Source of the DNA: Prevotella sp.
GTDB taxonomy: Bacteria; Bacteroidota; Bacteroidia; Bacteroidales; Bacteroidaceae
Assembly (NCBI GenBank): GCA_016281815.1
Contig: JAEEJK010000061.1
Span: 1-39,988 of the forward strand
Direction: 5' to 3'
DNA length: 39,988 nt
Part shown: piece after piece, positions 17,729 to 26,096 of the stretch
Position numbering within the stretch: position 1 is the stretch's first letter
How the letters are laid out: every line of letters starts with the position of its first letter
Made by a program: the position numbers and the translations under genes
The notes under the pieces: model-generated
What the model saw: the letters and a program-made list of their open reading frames with translations, nothing else
The model's database searches: none
What the model was told of the DNA's origin: nothing

Positions 17729-17760
17729 TTCTAATCTCTAAACTTCTAAATCCTAACTCT
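17729..17760. repeat. Octamer array between two genes (TCTAAAnn type)
   Basis: About four 8-base units (TTCTAATC, TCTAAACT, TCTAAATC, CTAACTCT) fill the 35-base gap between the hydrolase stop and the BspA-like start. The last unit supplies part of the hydrolase TAG stop. Confidence 0.65.
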
Positions 17761-19576
17761 AATTGTCTCCCGTCAGCACCCATTTGAACAGCCAATAGTC
17801 GGGTGTAATGCCTGCTATGACCATTGATGAACCGAAGAAGAAGAAATCCTTGCCAGCAGCCACATGGTCGTTGGCAGCAGGATTATCATAGATGAATACG
17901 CTGGCCTCTGCCTTAGATGCCGACGTGGGGTTAACCCCGGCTACTAAGCACCTCGCAGAAGTCGTATAATAGGTCAGCGATGGTTGGTTCTTGATGAACG
18001 AGAGCAGGTTGGCATAGGGCACCACCGTGTCGTAGGTGGAGTGGTAGAAGGCGATGCGGTGCGATGGTGTCCAGCCCACAGTGAGGTTGTTGCTCTCTAA
18101 GGCGCGGTGCAGGTCTTCCATGGTTCCGCGTCCGGTGGGGGTTATGCGGTTGCCGTATTCGTCCTCGAAGTTGCTCTTGGTGTTGAAATAGTTGTAGGCT
18201 TCACGGGTCAGCATATACTCCATCTTACCCCACACGTTGTCGCCGTCGTCCTTGAACAGCATAGCCTTCATATCCGTAAAAGAGCCTCCTACTTGAATGT
18301 CCTCGCCATAGGGATTATGGACCTTGCCAGTCCAGTTCGCGGCATTATTGTTCCTGCATGCGCGATAGACTTCGTTCACACGCTCGGTGCTATACTGGTC
18401 TTCTTTGTTTGGCTGGCTCTTCGATTCCAGCATAAACGTGGAACTGGTGGCAAAGAAGCGGTCGGAGAGGTACTCCGTGAGGCTATGCTGGCGCATGAGT
18501 GGGTTGCTGTCGCACATGCCTTTCAGGATGAGTGGCATGACGATGGGCATGGAGACGGTGCCAGGTACGTGGGTGGTCTTTTTCTCCACACCATCCTTAA
18601 TATGGTAGGTGCGCCCCTCGTCCTCCATATAGTAGCGCAGGTGGGCGATGGGGTCGTAGGGGCCGTCGCCGCATACGGAGCCTGCAAAGTGAAGCTCGTC
18701 TGACAAGTTATTGGTCTCGATGAACTTGTGCGTGGCCAACGCCACGCTGCCGCCCTGAGAGAAGCCTATGCAGACGCTCTTCCAATCGTCGCTTTCAAAC
18801 CTTGCAAAATCAGTATTCGATGTGCCAATATTGGTGTTGTAGAGCGCCAGTCCGTAGCGCACGGCATCGACCACCTGACGAGCCGTCAGCTCTTGGTAAA
18901 GATAAGGATGCGGTCGATTGGCGGTACAGCCGTAGCCCTCGTAGTCGGCCAGGATGACGAGACAGCAGGGTTGGCGCCCTGCATCATAACGGCAGAACTC
19001 CAGCAGCATGCCATTACCGCTTTGCGCACTGCCCCCGTGATTGTAGTTCGTGGGGCACTCGTAATTGCTGGTGATGGTCTCATGGCATCCAATGACGACG
19101 TTTTCGGGCTTGGCAGGAACAGCGTCGGCGAATATCTTCGTCGGTACGCCCATGAGCGCTGAAAGCACCACCTTCTCGCCATTGGCATCGATGGATGGGT
19201 ATTTGTAGGAGTAGAGCTTGGCATAAGAACCAAAATACTGATAGCCCTCGGATGTGAAGCCGCCATACTCTTCGGTATTTGGCGTAACGTCGGCTATTCT
19301 GCGCCGTGCCATGGCTGGCCGCGTAGCAAGTTGATGATACTCCTCCTCGGTCAGAATCTTCTGGCCGTCATTAATGTGGAGCGTGTCGATGACTCCAGTC
19401 TCAGTGTTCACTACAAGGGAGTCGTGGCTCATGAACAGCAGGTATCTTACCTCAGTCACCTCCACGTCGCTGGCGCTGACGGTTTTCGGCAGGTCGCCGA
19501 ACTGACCCTGTGCCCATGCCCCTTGTGCTATTGCACACACGAGAGCGAGTATCAGTAGAATACTTTTTTTCATCAT
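17759..19576 (-). CDS. Secreted serine hydrolase, alpha/beta fold
   Basis: A 605-residue exported hydrolase. The signal peptide is about 1-23 (ending AQGAWAQ). The catalytic domain carries the nucleophile S273 in CIGFSQGGSVAL, a candidate acid in YHSTYDTVVPY (about residue 528) and a candidate base in NDHVAAG near the end. NHGGSAQSGNG and DYEGYG are further landmarks. The fold resembles large secretory lipases/esterases, with a long insertion (about 300-500) of unknown role. It shares architecture with the next gene upstream, suggesting an old duplication followed by strong divergence. No sorting tail is present, unlike its neighbour. Substrate unknown. Two adjacent ATGs (MM) make the start uncertain by one codon. 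Confidence 0.78.
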   Translation of the reverse strand: MMKKSILLILALVCAIAQGAWAQGQFGDLPKTVSASDVEVTEVRYLLFMSHDSLVVNTETGVIDTLHINDGQKILTEEEYHQLATRPAMARRRIADVTPNTEEYGGFTSEGYQYFGSYAKLYSYKYPSIDANGEKVVLSALMGVPTKIFADAVPAKPENVVIGCHETITSNYECPTNYNHGGSAQSGNGMLLEFCRYDAGRQPCCLVILADYEGYGCTANRPHPYLYQELTARQVVDAVRYGLALYNTNIGTSNTDFARFESDDWKSVCIGFSQGGSVALATHKFIETNNLSDELHFAGSVCGDGPYDPIAHLRYYMEDEGRTYHIKDGVEKKTTHVPGTVSMPIVMPLILKGMCDSNPLMRQHSLTEYLSDRFFATSSTFMLESKSQPNKEDQYSTERVNEVYRACRNNNAANWTGKVHNPYGEDIQVGGSFTDMKAMLFKDDGDNVWGKMEYMLTREAYNYFNTKSNFEDEYGNRITPTGRGTMEDLHRALESNNLTVGWTPSHRIAFYHSTYDTVVPYANLLSFIKNQPSLTYYTTSARCLVAGVNPTSASKAEASVFIYDNPAANDHVAAGKDFFFFGSSMVIAGITPDYWLFKWVLTGDN

Positions 19577-19610
19577 TTTCTTTGATTGAGTCTGCTATGT
19601 TGTTTCTTTG

Positions 19611-19642
19611 TTGCGGGCAGGGGAGTCGAACCCCGGCCCGCA
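19611..19642 (-). other. tRNA acceptor/T-arm-like minihelix in the leader of the hydrolase gene
   Basis: Read on the minus strand, TGCGGGC and GCCCGCA form a perfect 7-pair stem. One C-T mismatch is followed by a 4-pair GGGG/CCCC stem and a 7-base loop TTCGACT, which fits the canonical T-loop pattern; an A and then CAA follow the 3' side. The dimensions (7, 5, 7) equal the top half of a tRNA. No D-arm or anticodon arm is present in the 115-base gap, so it is not a whole tRNA gene. It may be a tRNA-end remnant (integration scar), a leader element, or a GC hairpin by chance. Confidence 0.6.
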
Positions 19643-19691
19643 TGGTTTGTCATTCTGCTTGATTCACACAATAACAATGCATGATGACCAT

Positions 19692-21101
19692 CTACTTGAT
19701 GACTATTTTCTTACCCTGATGAATGTAGATGCCCTTTTGGGGATTGCCCTCTATCTCACGCCCGTCGAGAGTATAGTATTTCGTGGCATCGTAATTGGGA
19801 ATATCGCTAATTTGCTTGACATTGTTGACGATGTTGCTGTTCATCGCTTCTGAAATGTCGGTGACCTTGTCCATGTTATCGTTGATGTCGTCGACAATCT
19901 CGTTGCTGGATGAGTCGGCAATTACCTTTTCTATCTCAATGAGGGTTTTCAATGTGAAGACAATCAAACTATAATCCACATGGTTGCCCCAGTTTCCGAA
20001 ATCGGTTTTCACGTCGCAACCCTTCTTCTTCAAGTAGTTGGCCATTTCCATACCAACGAAATAATGCATATACAAGTCTCCCTCGCTGTGGAAAATGAAA
20101 TACTTCGTCTTAGTGTCAGGCTGCCAGTCGCACCAAGGGCCACAGAGCGAATTGTCGCGGAATTTCTCATAGATGATTCTGCCCATTCCCTGGGTATAGT
20201 CGCATGCGGCAGGGGTTAGTATCTCGTCAACGTTGGCCTCAAGACCAATTTTTTCGTTGATTTCCCATGTGTTGTAGTCTTTAGAGAGAATCCACTCTTG
20301 GATGTTGTCGCCAAGCGGTGGGAGGAAGACATCCTGATAATTGAAAGGCAGATTGTAAGTCTCCTTATACGCCACCATCATGAGGGGGAGGGCACACTTG
20401 TAGCCGGTGAAGTTGGTCTTTACATAGTTCTCATATACCGTGGTGATGTCGAAGGGTGAGCCACCAGCTGCGGTGAGGTCGAAGAATATGTCGGGGCGTT
20501 TCTCGCTGATGTATTTCTGCACAGCAATGGCGGAGAATCCTCCCGAAGAATAGCCAACATTGAACGTAGGCAGATTCTCGTATTCGTAGCCCTCTTGCTG
20601 AAGAATCATCTTGGCGGCATCCCAGGCATCGATGGTCTCCACGGAAGTGATTTCAGGACAACAGTAAGCTTGCGGCTTATCCTCGGTAAGTGTCCATCCA
20701 TAGAGGTCGGCAGAGACGGCAATAATATTCTGAAATTTGTTCAAATAAAACGCCACGTCGTCAATCTCGTCCTGCGACGTGCGCTCCTTGTGCTTGGCAG
20801 TGGTGAACTCATTGTAGAGCACCAAAGCACGTGGTGAGGCCTCTTTATTGAAAACGGCAGGATTCATAGAGATGACACCCGTCAGGCGCACTGGTGTTTT
20901 CATATCAGGCCCTACGCTGGTGTACTCAAAAATGATTTGGTCGAACTGCAGGTTGAGAATGTCATTGTAAAGGTTTTGCAATGCATGGCAATGGCGACGC
21001 TGCACAATCTGTGGGTCAAGTCCAAAGTCCAATGGCCTTTCGGCAAACGCTCCAAGACAGAAAGTCAGGAATAAAGAAATGCTAATAAAAAATTGTTTCA
21101 T
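19692..21101 (-). CDS. Secreted alpha/beta hydrolase with sorting-type C-terminal tail
   Basis: A 469-residue exported hydrolase. Signal peptide about 1-20 (ending LGAFA). The core shows the nucleophile S185 in VGYSSGGFSA, a candidate acid in FIFHSEGDLYMHY (about residue 350) and a histidine in NWGNHVDY, a pattern like secretory lipases or esterases. An acidic asparagine-rich linker (about 395-440) leads to a tail ending KGIYIHQGKKIVIK, the same kind as in the GH30 and GH5-GH43 proteins, consistent with surface sorting. It is probably the first gene of an operon with the next hydrolase and the BspA-like protein, ending at the terminator near 14270. Substrate unknown. Confidence 0.8.
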   Translation of the reverse strand: MKQFFISISLFLTFCLGAFAERPLDFGLDPQIVQRRHCHALQNLYNDILNLQFDQIIFEYTSVGPDMKTPVRLTGVISMNPAVFNKEASPRALVLYNEFTTAKHKERTSQDEIDDVAFYLNKFQNIIAVSADLYGWTLTEDKPQAYCCPEITSVETIDAWDAAKMILQQEGYEYENLPTFNVGYSSGGFSAIAVQKYISEKRPDIFFDLTAAGGSPFDITTVYENYVKTNFTGYKCALPLMMVAYKETYNLPFNYQDVFLPPLGDNIQEWILSKDYNTWEINEKIGLEANVDEILTPAACDYTQGMGRIIYEKFRDNSLCGPWCDWQPDTKTKYFIFHSEGDLYMHYFVGMEMANYLKKKGCDVKTDFGNWGNHVDYSLIVFTLKTLIEIEKVIADSSSNEIVDDINDNMDKVTDISEAMNSNIVNNVKQISDIPNYDATKYYTLDGREIEGNPQKGIYIHQGKKIVIK

Positions 21102-21274
21102 AATCTCTTTTATTTTATTATACTTAAAAACCGTGCTACTTTTATTTTTATGCTACTTATTAGTTATTGATGCTGCTTGTAAACAATTGAATAACAATTA
21201 GTTATCAATAATTTTGATATGTATAGAATTTTACTTTTTAAGTGTTGTAAAAAAAGTCGACACAATCGACGCAG

Positions 21275-21282
21275 CAAAGATA
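21275..21282 (-). promoter_or_regulatory. Candidate -7 element of the hydrolase/BspA operon
   Basis: TATCTTTG on the minus strand is a perfect TAnnTTTG; no TTTG is found at the expected distance upstream, where the sequence is a T-rich run. The predicted leader is about 165 bases. Confidence 0.55.
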
Positions 21283-21419
21283 ATAAAAAATAAAAAAAAA
21301 ATACCGCATATTTGCATTTTTTTCATTCGAAAACCGACTGAAACTTCATCAAATGATACGGTCATATAAAGAGTACCAATTAACTCTACGCGCCGTCTCC
21401 ATGATGGAGGCTGTGCTAA

Positions 21420-21454
21420 CAAAAAGCCCGTCCCTCAACATCAGGGACGGGCTT
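21420..21454 (-). terminator. Terminator of the GH5-GH43 gene
   Basis: A perfect 12-pair stem (AAGCCCGTCCCT at 21424-21435 with AGGGACGGGCTT at 21443-21454) is followed on the minus strand by TTTTTG. It lies beyond the octamer array that follows the stop codon. Confidence 0.92.
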
Positions 21455-21493
21455 CTTGTGATATATTCCCGCCTATTATGACTATTGTCTAAT

Positions 21494-21557
21494 CTCCTAA
21501 ACTCCTATACTCCTATACTCCTAAACTCCTAAACTCCTAAACTCCTAATCTCCTAAT
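21494..21557. repeat. Octamer array, 8 x 8 bases (CTCCTAAA type)
   Basis: Eight uninterrupted 8-base units starting CTCCTA and ending AA, TA or AT. The array abuts the TAG stop of the GH5-GH43 gene exactly and lies between that stop and its terminator, so it is transcribed as 3' leader-like RNA. Confidence 0.95.
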
Positions 21558-24500
21558 CTACTTAACCACCACTTTCTTGCCTCCGATGATATACAGGCCA
21601 CGGGGCAGTCCCTGTGTGGCTTGCTGTGGGTGGACGGCCTGGCGGATGAGTTGGCCGGAGAGGGTGTATACATTCATCGGTTCGTCATTTGCTACCGTCA
21701 CTTCATCAATCGAAGTGGACATCGGCGAATAGTCCTCATTGTTGGTCAGATACATATCATCCACGACAATGGTGCCATTGCCGTTGCCCCAGAAGTCGAC
21801 GATGCGGATGTTCTTGGTGTCAAGAGCCTGACCTTTTCGGCTGTCAGAGGTGTATTTGGCTGTCTTCAGGTTGATCACAATCTGTTTCTTCGAACCGAAA
21901 TCGGGAGAGGCGTAATTCTCGCCCCAGATGCTGCCTGTCGTGAAGATATTCAGGTGAGCACCGCAGGTCTGCGCCTGTTTCAGTTTGATAACCAGATATT
22001 TGTAGGCCGACATATCGGCACCATTGGGATATTCCCAACCCATCTGTCCCCATTGTCCGGGACGGAAGGCGCGGGTATTCTCATTGTAGGTGCCTTGGGC
22101 AAATAGGGAGGTGTTGATGTATTGTGCGCCAAATGGGAAGAAAGTGGAACGGACATTAAATGATCCTGACAGTTCGTTGCCCATGGGGTCGGTGTAGGTC
22201 ACGCCTACAGTGGCGGTTCCCTCACTCAGACCGCGTATCTGACCGTTTTTGACCTCTATCACATTGTTGGCATCAACCTCAAACTTGCATTGGGCGGCGA
22301 CATTGTCGGTATGGCCGTCGCGGTAAGTGGCTTCTATCTGAAGTTGACCGCTGTTGCCCACCATCACCTCTTTGCTTACGTCCTGGAGTTTCAGTTCGAC
22401 GGCGGTGAGCATGTCTTCGCTGAATCCCTCGAAGTTTTCAGGATAGAACATGATCTCGTCGAAATCTGACTCGGTGGAGAACCAGTCGAAGTCGGCATAT
22501 CCCTCGCTGCCGTCTTGTGTGGCGTAGCAGAAAAGACCAAAACGGGCACCCACAAAGACGGAGAGGTTGAAGCCGAGGGAAGTCTGATTTCCCAGTTTCT
22601 CATAAGTTTGGTTGTCGGTGGAGTAATAGAACTGTGTCTTGCTGGTGCTGTAACTCACCGTGGCGCGCAGATAGATGATGCCGTCGGTCAGTTCACCGAG
22701 AGAAAGGGTTTTTCTCTTGCTGGAGGGTTCTCCGTCACTCAGAGTGCCTTCTTGCCATACCAGTTGATACTGTCCGTTTTTCTTCTCGGCGGCTATCATG
22801 GCATAAGGGTCTTGGAAGATACAGATGCCAGCACGGTCACCCTCAGACAGTTGGCTCACATCTATGCGGACGGTTCCTGCCGAGGCGCGGTCGGCGAAGG
22901 CGAAGATACGCTGGGTAAGCATGTTACGGGCCTGGGTCAGGCGGTTGGCTTTGTCGCCAGTCTTGAGTCGTAGCCATCCCTGGCGCTCAAACAGCGACCA
23001 TGCGCCGTTGTTGGGGTTGTGGTTCCATTCCCATTGCTGACCGAGAGGATAGGAGCGGAAATTGTCGTTGGTGGGCATGCCTGTTCGGGGGTAACTCGCT
23101 CCGACGTCGGGTTTGGTGTAGGTCGGGTAAGGCACACCGTTGTTGCCTACGATGGGCCACCCGTCCTGCCATCTCACAGGCTGGAGGTTGGGCATACGGC
23201 CCAGGGCACCGAGATCTTCCTGCATGATGGTCCACCACTCGCCGTTGGGTGTGTCAAACAGTGCCCCCTGATGAACGGTATTGGGTTTGCCGTTGATGAT
23301 CTTTTCCACCAGCATCTTCTCTTCGTAGGGACCGAAAATGTTCTTGGAGCGGAAGACAGCCTGACCCGACGGCCAACCGCCATAGGTGGCGTAGATATAG
23401 TAGTAGTCACCGATTTTATAAAGATGGCTGCCCTCCAGACCGTCTTTGTCGCTGATGACGCGTTTTTCCTGGATGAAGTTGAAGTCCTCGTCCAACTCAC
23501 ACATCTGGATGTTGCCGATGCCACAGGCCACATACACCTTGCCGTTGTCGAACAGCATGCCGGGGTCGTAGTAGATGCGCGAGATCGACTTCTGTTCCCA
23601 TTTGCCCTCGGGGTCGGTGGCGGTGAGCAACCATCCGCCGGTGTCGTTGCCGTTGATGAGCAGATAGAACTTCCCGTTATGGTATTTCATCGAACAAGCC
23701 CACATGCCGGCAGCATAGGCGTTTTGACCGTTCTGCAGATTGTAACGGTCTGTGGTGGCGAGTTGGGCAAGGGGCTGGGCACAGTACTCCCAGTTCACCA
23801 GGTCTTTCGACTTCACGATGGTGGCTCCGGGGAAATGGTGCATCGTCGTTGTCACCATATAGTAGGTGTCTCCCACGCGGATGACGTCAGGGTCGGGGAA
23901 ATCAGCAAAAATAACGGGGTTCTTGAAGCGTCCGTTGCCTTGGTCGCTCACCGACTTGTTCTTGAAGTCGGCACGGGGCCAGTCTACCTCATAATACTCG
24001 GCATACCAGTCCATGCAGGCCTTTCCGCAGGCTTCCTCATAACCATCGAAGGCAGGGACCACAGAACCGTCTTTCAGCAACCGGTCGACATCAATGAGAC
24101 AACTGGTGCCGGAGAGGGTCATCGAGATGTTGCCAAAATGGTCGAGCATGGCTTTGTAGGCCTTGCCCCATTTCGAGGTGGAGCCGGTAGCCCACGTGCC
24201 CCAGTTGCTTTCCACCCATTCACCGTGCTCGTTGTAGTGACCGGTGCCTTCTTTTTTCGGACTCCAGTCTACCTCGGTGATAATCACGGGATTGGTGTCC
24301 ACCACGGGAACCTGCTTGTGGAATTGGTTGATCTTGTTGGTCGGACTGGGGGTATCGTCACTGCATCCATACCATCCGCAGTAGTCGTGCACGGCATAGC
24401 CGATGTTGTAGCCCTCGATGGGATGGGTGGCATAACTGGTATAATTGGCTTGCCATCCTGTACCCGGCACCCAGATGATGCCGGTGAAGCCGTTGGCACG

Positions 24501-25166
24501 TATCTTGTCGACAATGGGCTGGAAGAAGTCATGCAGCGCGGCGGGGTCATCCTGACCGTTGCGGTTCTTCAGCGAAACGGGCTCATTGGCCAACTCGATG
24601 CTGATCTGTCCGGCATATTTGCGGATGGAGTCGTTTTTGGAAAAGATGTCCCAGACCGTCATCAGATATTGATTGTAATAGTCGCCCACCTGCAGGTTGC
24701 CGGGGCAGACTCCTGGCGGGCGCACCACCACATACATGCCGTGGTTCATGGCGCGTTTGGCAAGCGGGAAATAGAGGGTGCGCAGATAGGTGTTGAGGCG
24801 CGTCGAACTGAAACGGGAGATGTCGGCCTCGCCGCTCTCCTTGCCGTCACTCTGCTTGTTGGGGTCATTGGTCCAGGCGGGGTCCATGTGCAGGCGGAAC
24901 ACGTCGCACTTGGCCTTCTCGAGGCCCGTAAAGAGTTTCTCGAAATAGTTGATACAGGGTGTCACGCTGCTGTAACTCCATCCCCAGCGGCCACCATTGA
25001 ACCACGCATTGGGGGTGTCCATCACGCCGTGCAGCACCACATGGTTGCCATGCTCGTCCATCAGCCACCTGCCTTCCTGATGCAGGGTGGGCAGGGGCTT
25101 CACCCCTTGTGCCGATATAGCCATGACAAACAGTGCCGCAGATAAAAATGTCTGTATTCTTTTCAT
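21558..25166 (-). CDS. Secreted GH5-GH43 fusion hemicellulase
   Basis: A 1202-residue exported enzyme. Signal peptide about 1-19. Residues about 25-395 form a GH5-type barrel with the acid/base E195 in ELANEP and the nucleophile E298 in VIITEVDW. Residues about 412-700 form a GH43 five-bladed propeller with base D425 in ADFPDPDV, D534 in YYDPGMLFD and acid E578 in DGLEGSHLY. A beta-sandwich typical of GH43 C-terminal domains (about 715-905), a Big_2-type Ig domain (about 920-1010), a carbohydrate-binding-like beta-sandwich (about 1015-1150) and a tail ending PRGLYIIGGKKVVVK follow. The pairing suggests backbone cleavage (xylan or glucan) together with arabinofuranosidase or xylosidase action. 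Neighbouring esterases and GH30 fit a hemicellulose role. Own promoter and terminator. Confidence 0.9.
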   Translation of the reverse strand: MKRIQTFLSAALFVMAISAQGVKPLPTLHQEGRWLMDEHGNHVVLHGVMDTPNAWFNGGRWGWSYSSVTPCINYFEKLFTGLEKAKCDVFRLHMDPAWTNDPNKQSDGKESGEADISRFSSTRLNTYLRTLYFPLAKRAMNHGMYVVVRPPGVCPGNLQVGDYYNQYLMTVWDIFSKNDSIRKYAGQISIELANEPVSLKNRNGQDDPAALHDFFQPIVDKIRANGFTGIIWVPGTGWQANYTSYATHPIEGYNIGYAVHDYCGWYGCSDDTPSPTNKINQFHKQVPVVDTNPVIITEVDWSPKKEGTGHYNEHGEWVESNWGTWATGSTSKWGKAYKAMLDHFGNISMTLSGTSCLIDVDRLLKDGSVVPAFDGYEEACGKACMDWYAEYYEVDWPRADFKNKSVSDQGNGRFKNPVIFADFPDPDVIRVGDTYYMVTTTMHHFPGATIVKSKDLVNWEYCAQPLAQLATTDRYNLQNGQNAYAAGMWACSMKYHNGKFYLLINGNDTGGWLLTATDPEGKWEQKSISRIYYDPGMLFDNGKVYVACGIGNIQMCELDEDFNFIQEKRVISDKDGLEGSHLYKIGDYYYIYATYGGWPSGQAVFRSKNIFGPYEEKMLVEKIINGKPNTVHQGALFDTPNGEWWTIMQEDLGALGRMPNLQPVRWQDGWPIVGNNGVPYPTYTKPDVGASYPRTGMPTNDNFRSYPLGQQWEWNHNPNNGAWSLFERQGWLRLKTGDKANRLTQARNMLTQRIFAFADRASAGTVRIDVSQLSEGDRAGICIFQDPYAMIAAEKKNGQYQLVWQEGTLSDGEPSSKRKTLSLGELTDGIIYLRATVSYSTSKTQFYYSTDNQTYEKLGNQTSLGFNLSVFVGARFGLFCYATQDGSEGYADFDWFSTESDFDEIMFYPENFEGFSEDMLTAVELKLQDVSKEVMVGNSGQLQIEATYRDGHTDNVAAQCKFEVDANNVIEVKNGQIRGLSEGTATVGVTYTDPMGNELSGSFNVRSTFFPFGAQYINTSLFAQGTYNENTRAFRPGQWGQMGWEYPNGADMSAYKYLVIKLKQAQTCGAHLNIFTTGSIWGENYASPDFGSKKQIVINLKTAKYTSDSRKGQALDTKNIRIVDFWGNGNGTIVVDDMYLTNNEDYSPMSTSIDEVTVANDEPMNVYTLSGQLIRQAVHPQQATQGLPRGLYIIGGKKVVVK

Positions 25167-25205
25167 TCTTAGGTAGGTAAAAGTTTGGTTTTATCGATTC
25201 ATGTG

Positions 25206-25236
25206 CAAAATTATGCACTTTTCACCATTTTCCAAG
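25206..25236 (-). promoter_or_regulatory. Promoter of the GH5-GH43 gene
   Basis: On the minus strand TAATTTTG (25206-25213) matches the -7 consensus, with CTTGG (25232-25236) 18 bases upstream in place of TTTG. Predicted leader about 35 bases. Confidence 0.65.
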
Positions 25237-25354
25237 TTCTTTTTGGGGTCATTTATTATCTGCTTTGTTACAAAAACTTTCTCATTCCGTGATGAGCAAC
25301 AGGAATAGGCAGGAGGAATAAAGACACTTCAAGAAACAAAAAAAGCATATTCTG

Positions 25355-25386
25355 TTTTGAATTTCAATAAGTTTAATTTATCTTTG
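25355..25386 (+). promoter_or_regulatory. Promoter of the four-helix-bundle gene
   Basis: TTTTG (25355-25359), a 19-base gap and TATCTTTG (25379-25386) match the consensus fully. The ATG at 25410 lies 23 bases beyond, so the interrupted gene still has an intact promoter. Confidence 0.85.
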
Positions 25387-25409
25387 TACCTACATATAAT
25401 ATAACATCT

Positions 25410-26096
25410 ATGGCAGATAATGAGACCAAAGGAAAGGTGCTGAAGAAGGCTGTCATTTGGAAAGATCTCTTTTTCTACCGAAAGAGCGACACCCTCTATC
25501 AGTTGACCGTGGAATTTTGCAACCGTTATCTCCCTGCCTATGGCAGTCGAACGGTAGACCAAATGGTGCAGGCCGCTCGTAGCGGCAAGCAAAACATTGT
25601 GGAAGGAAGTGAAGATGGGTAGACTAGTTCAGAAATGGAAATCAAACTGATCAACACTGCCCGTGGCAGTCTTCAAGAACTTCGTGCCGATTATCTTGAC
25701 TATCTGCATACTCACCATCTGAATGTATGGCAAAAAGATAACCCTCGTCAACAGCGATTGCGCAATTTCTGTCACAAGCATAATGACTACAGCGATTATG
25801 AGCCACTGATGGGGAAGATGAACGACGAAGAAATGGCCAACTTGGCATTGACGCTCTGCCATCAGGCCGACAAAATGATGTGCCGCTATTTAGAGCGACT
25901 GGAAGAGCGCTTCGTGAAAGAGGGTGGCATCAAGGAGCGCATGTACGCCGCGCGCACCGGCTACCGGCAAGCCCAGGATGCCAAACTCAAATCCCTCGAA
26001 GAAGAAAACGCACGACTAAAAGCAGAGAACCAAAATCTAAGGAAAAAACTGGAAGAACTAGAAAAGAAAATCATAAGTAATCCTAGAAATCCCTAG
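25410..26096 (+). pseudogene. Four-helix-bundle protein with suffix domain, interrupted by in-frame TAG
   Basis: The frame from the ATG at 25410 runs 70 codons to a TAG at 25620-25622, then continues in the same frame for 157 more codons to a TAG at 26094. The first part has the ribosomal-RNA-intervening-sequence-type four-helix-bundle signature (YQLTVEFCNRYLPAYGSRT, QAARSGKQNIVEGSEDG). The second resumes with TSSEMEIKLINTARGSLQEL and ends in a strong coiled coil (LEEENARLKAENQNLRKKLE). In intact relatives as I recall them, the EGSEDG segment runs straight into the TSxEMEIK segment, so one sense codon has become TAG. An internal ATG at 25635 could restart translation. The promoter is intact. 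The last codons come from the decamer array. A nonsense mutation is the simplest reading; readthrough is possible. Confidence 0.85.

Larger units (their letters stand above)
21102..21493. other. Intergenic region with promoter and terminator
   Basis: This AT-rich stretch holds the candidate promoter of the hydrolase operon, a small inverted repeat GTCGA-CACAA-TCGAC (21256-21270) just downstream of the predicted start, three loose copies of TGCTACTT (about 21135-21178), and the terminator of the GH5-GH43 gene. I see no gene in it. Confidence 0.6.

Noticed and set aside
19611..19691. A complete tRNA gene on the minus strand
   Set aside because: The T-loop and acceptor-like stem are present, but the 5' strand of the stem lies directly beside the T-arm; no D-arm, anticodon arm or separate 5' acceptor strand is found in the gap.
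23019..25145. Long plus-strand open frame (708 codons) opposite the GH5-GH43 gene
   Set aside because: It is the antisense shadow of a well-supported gene whose catalytic motifs are on the minus strand; its translation shows no recognisable domain and a composition biased to V, G and H.
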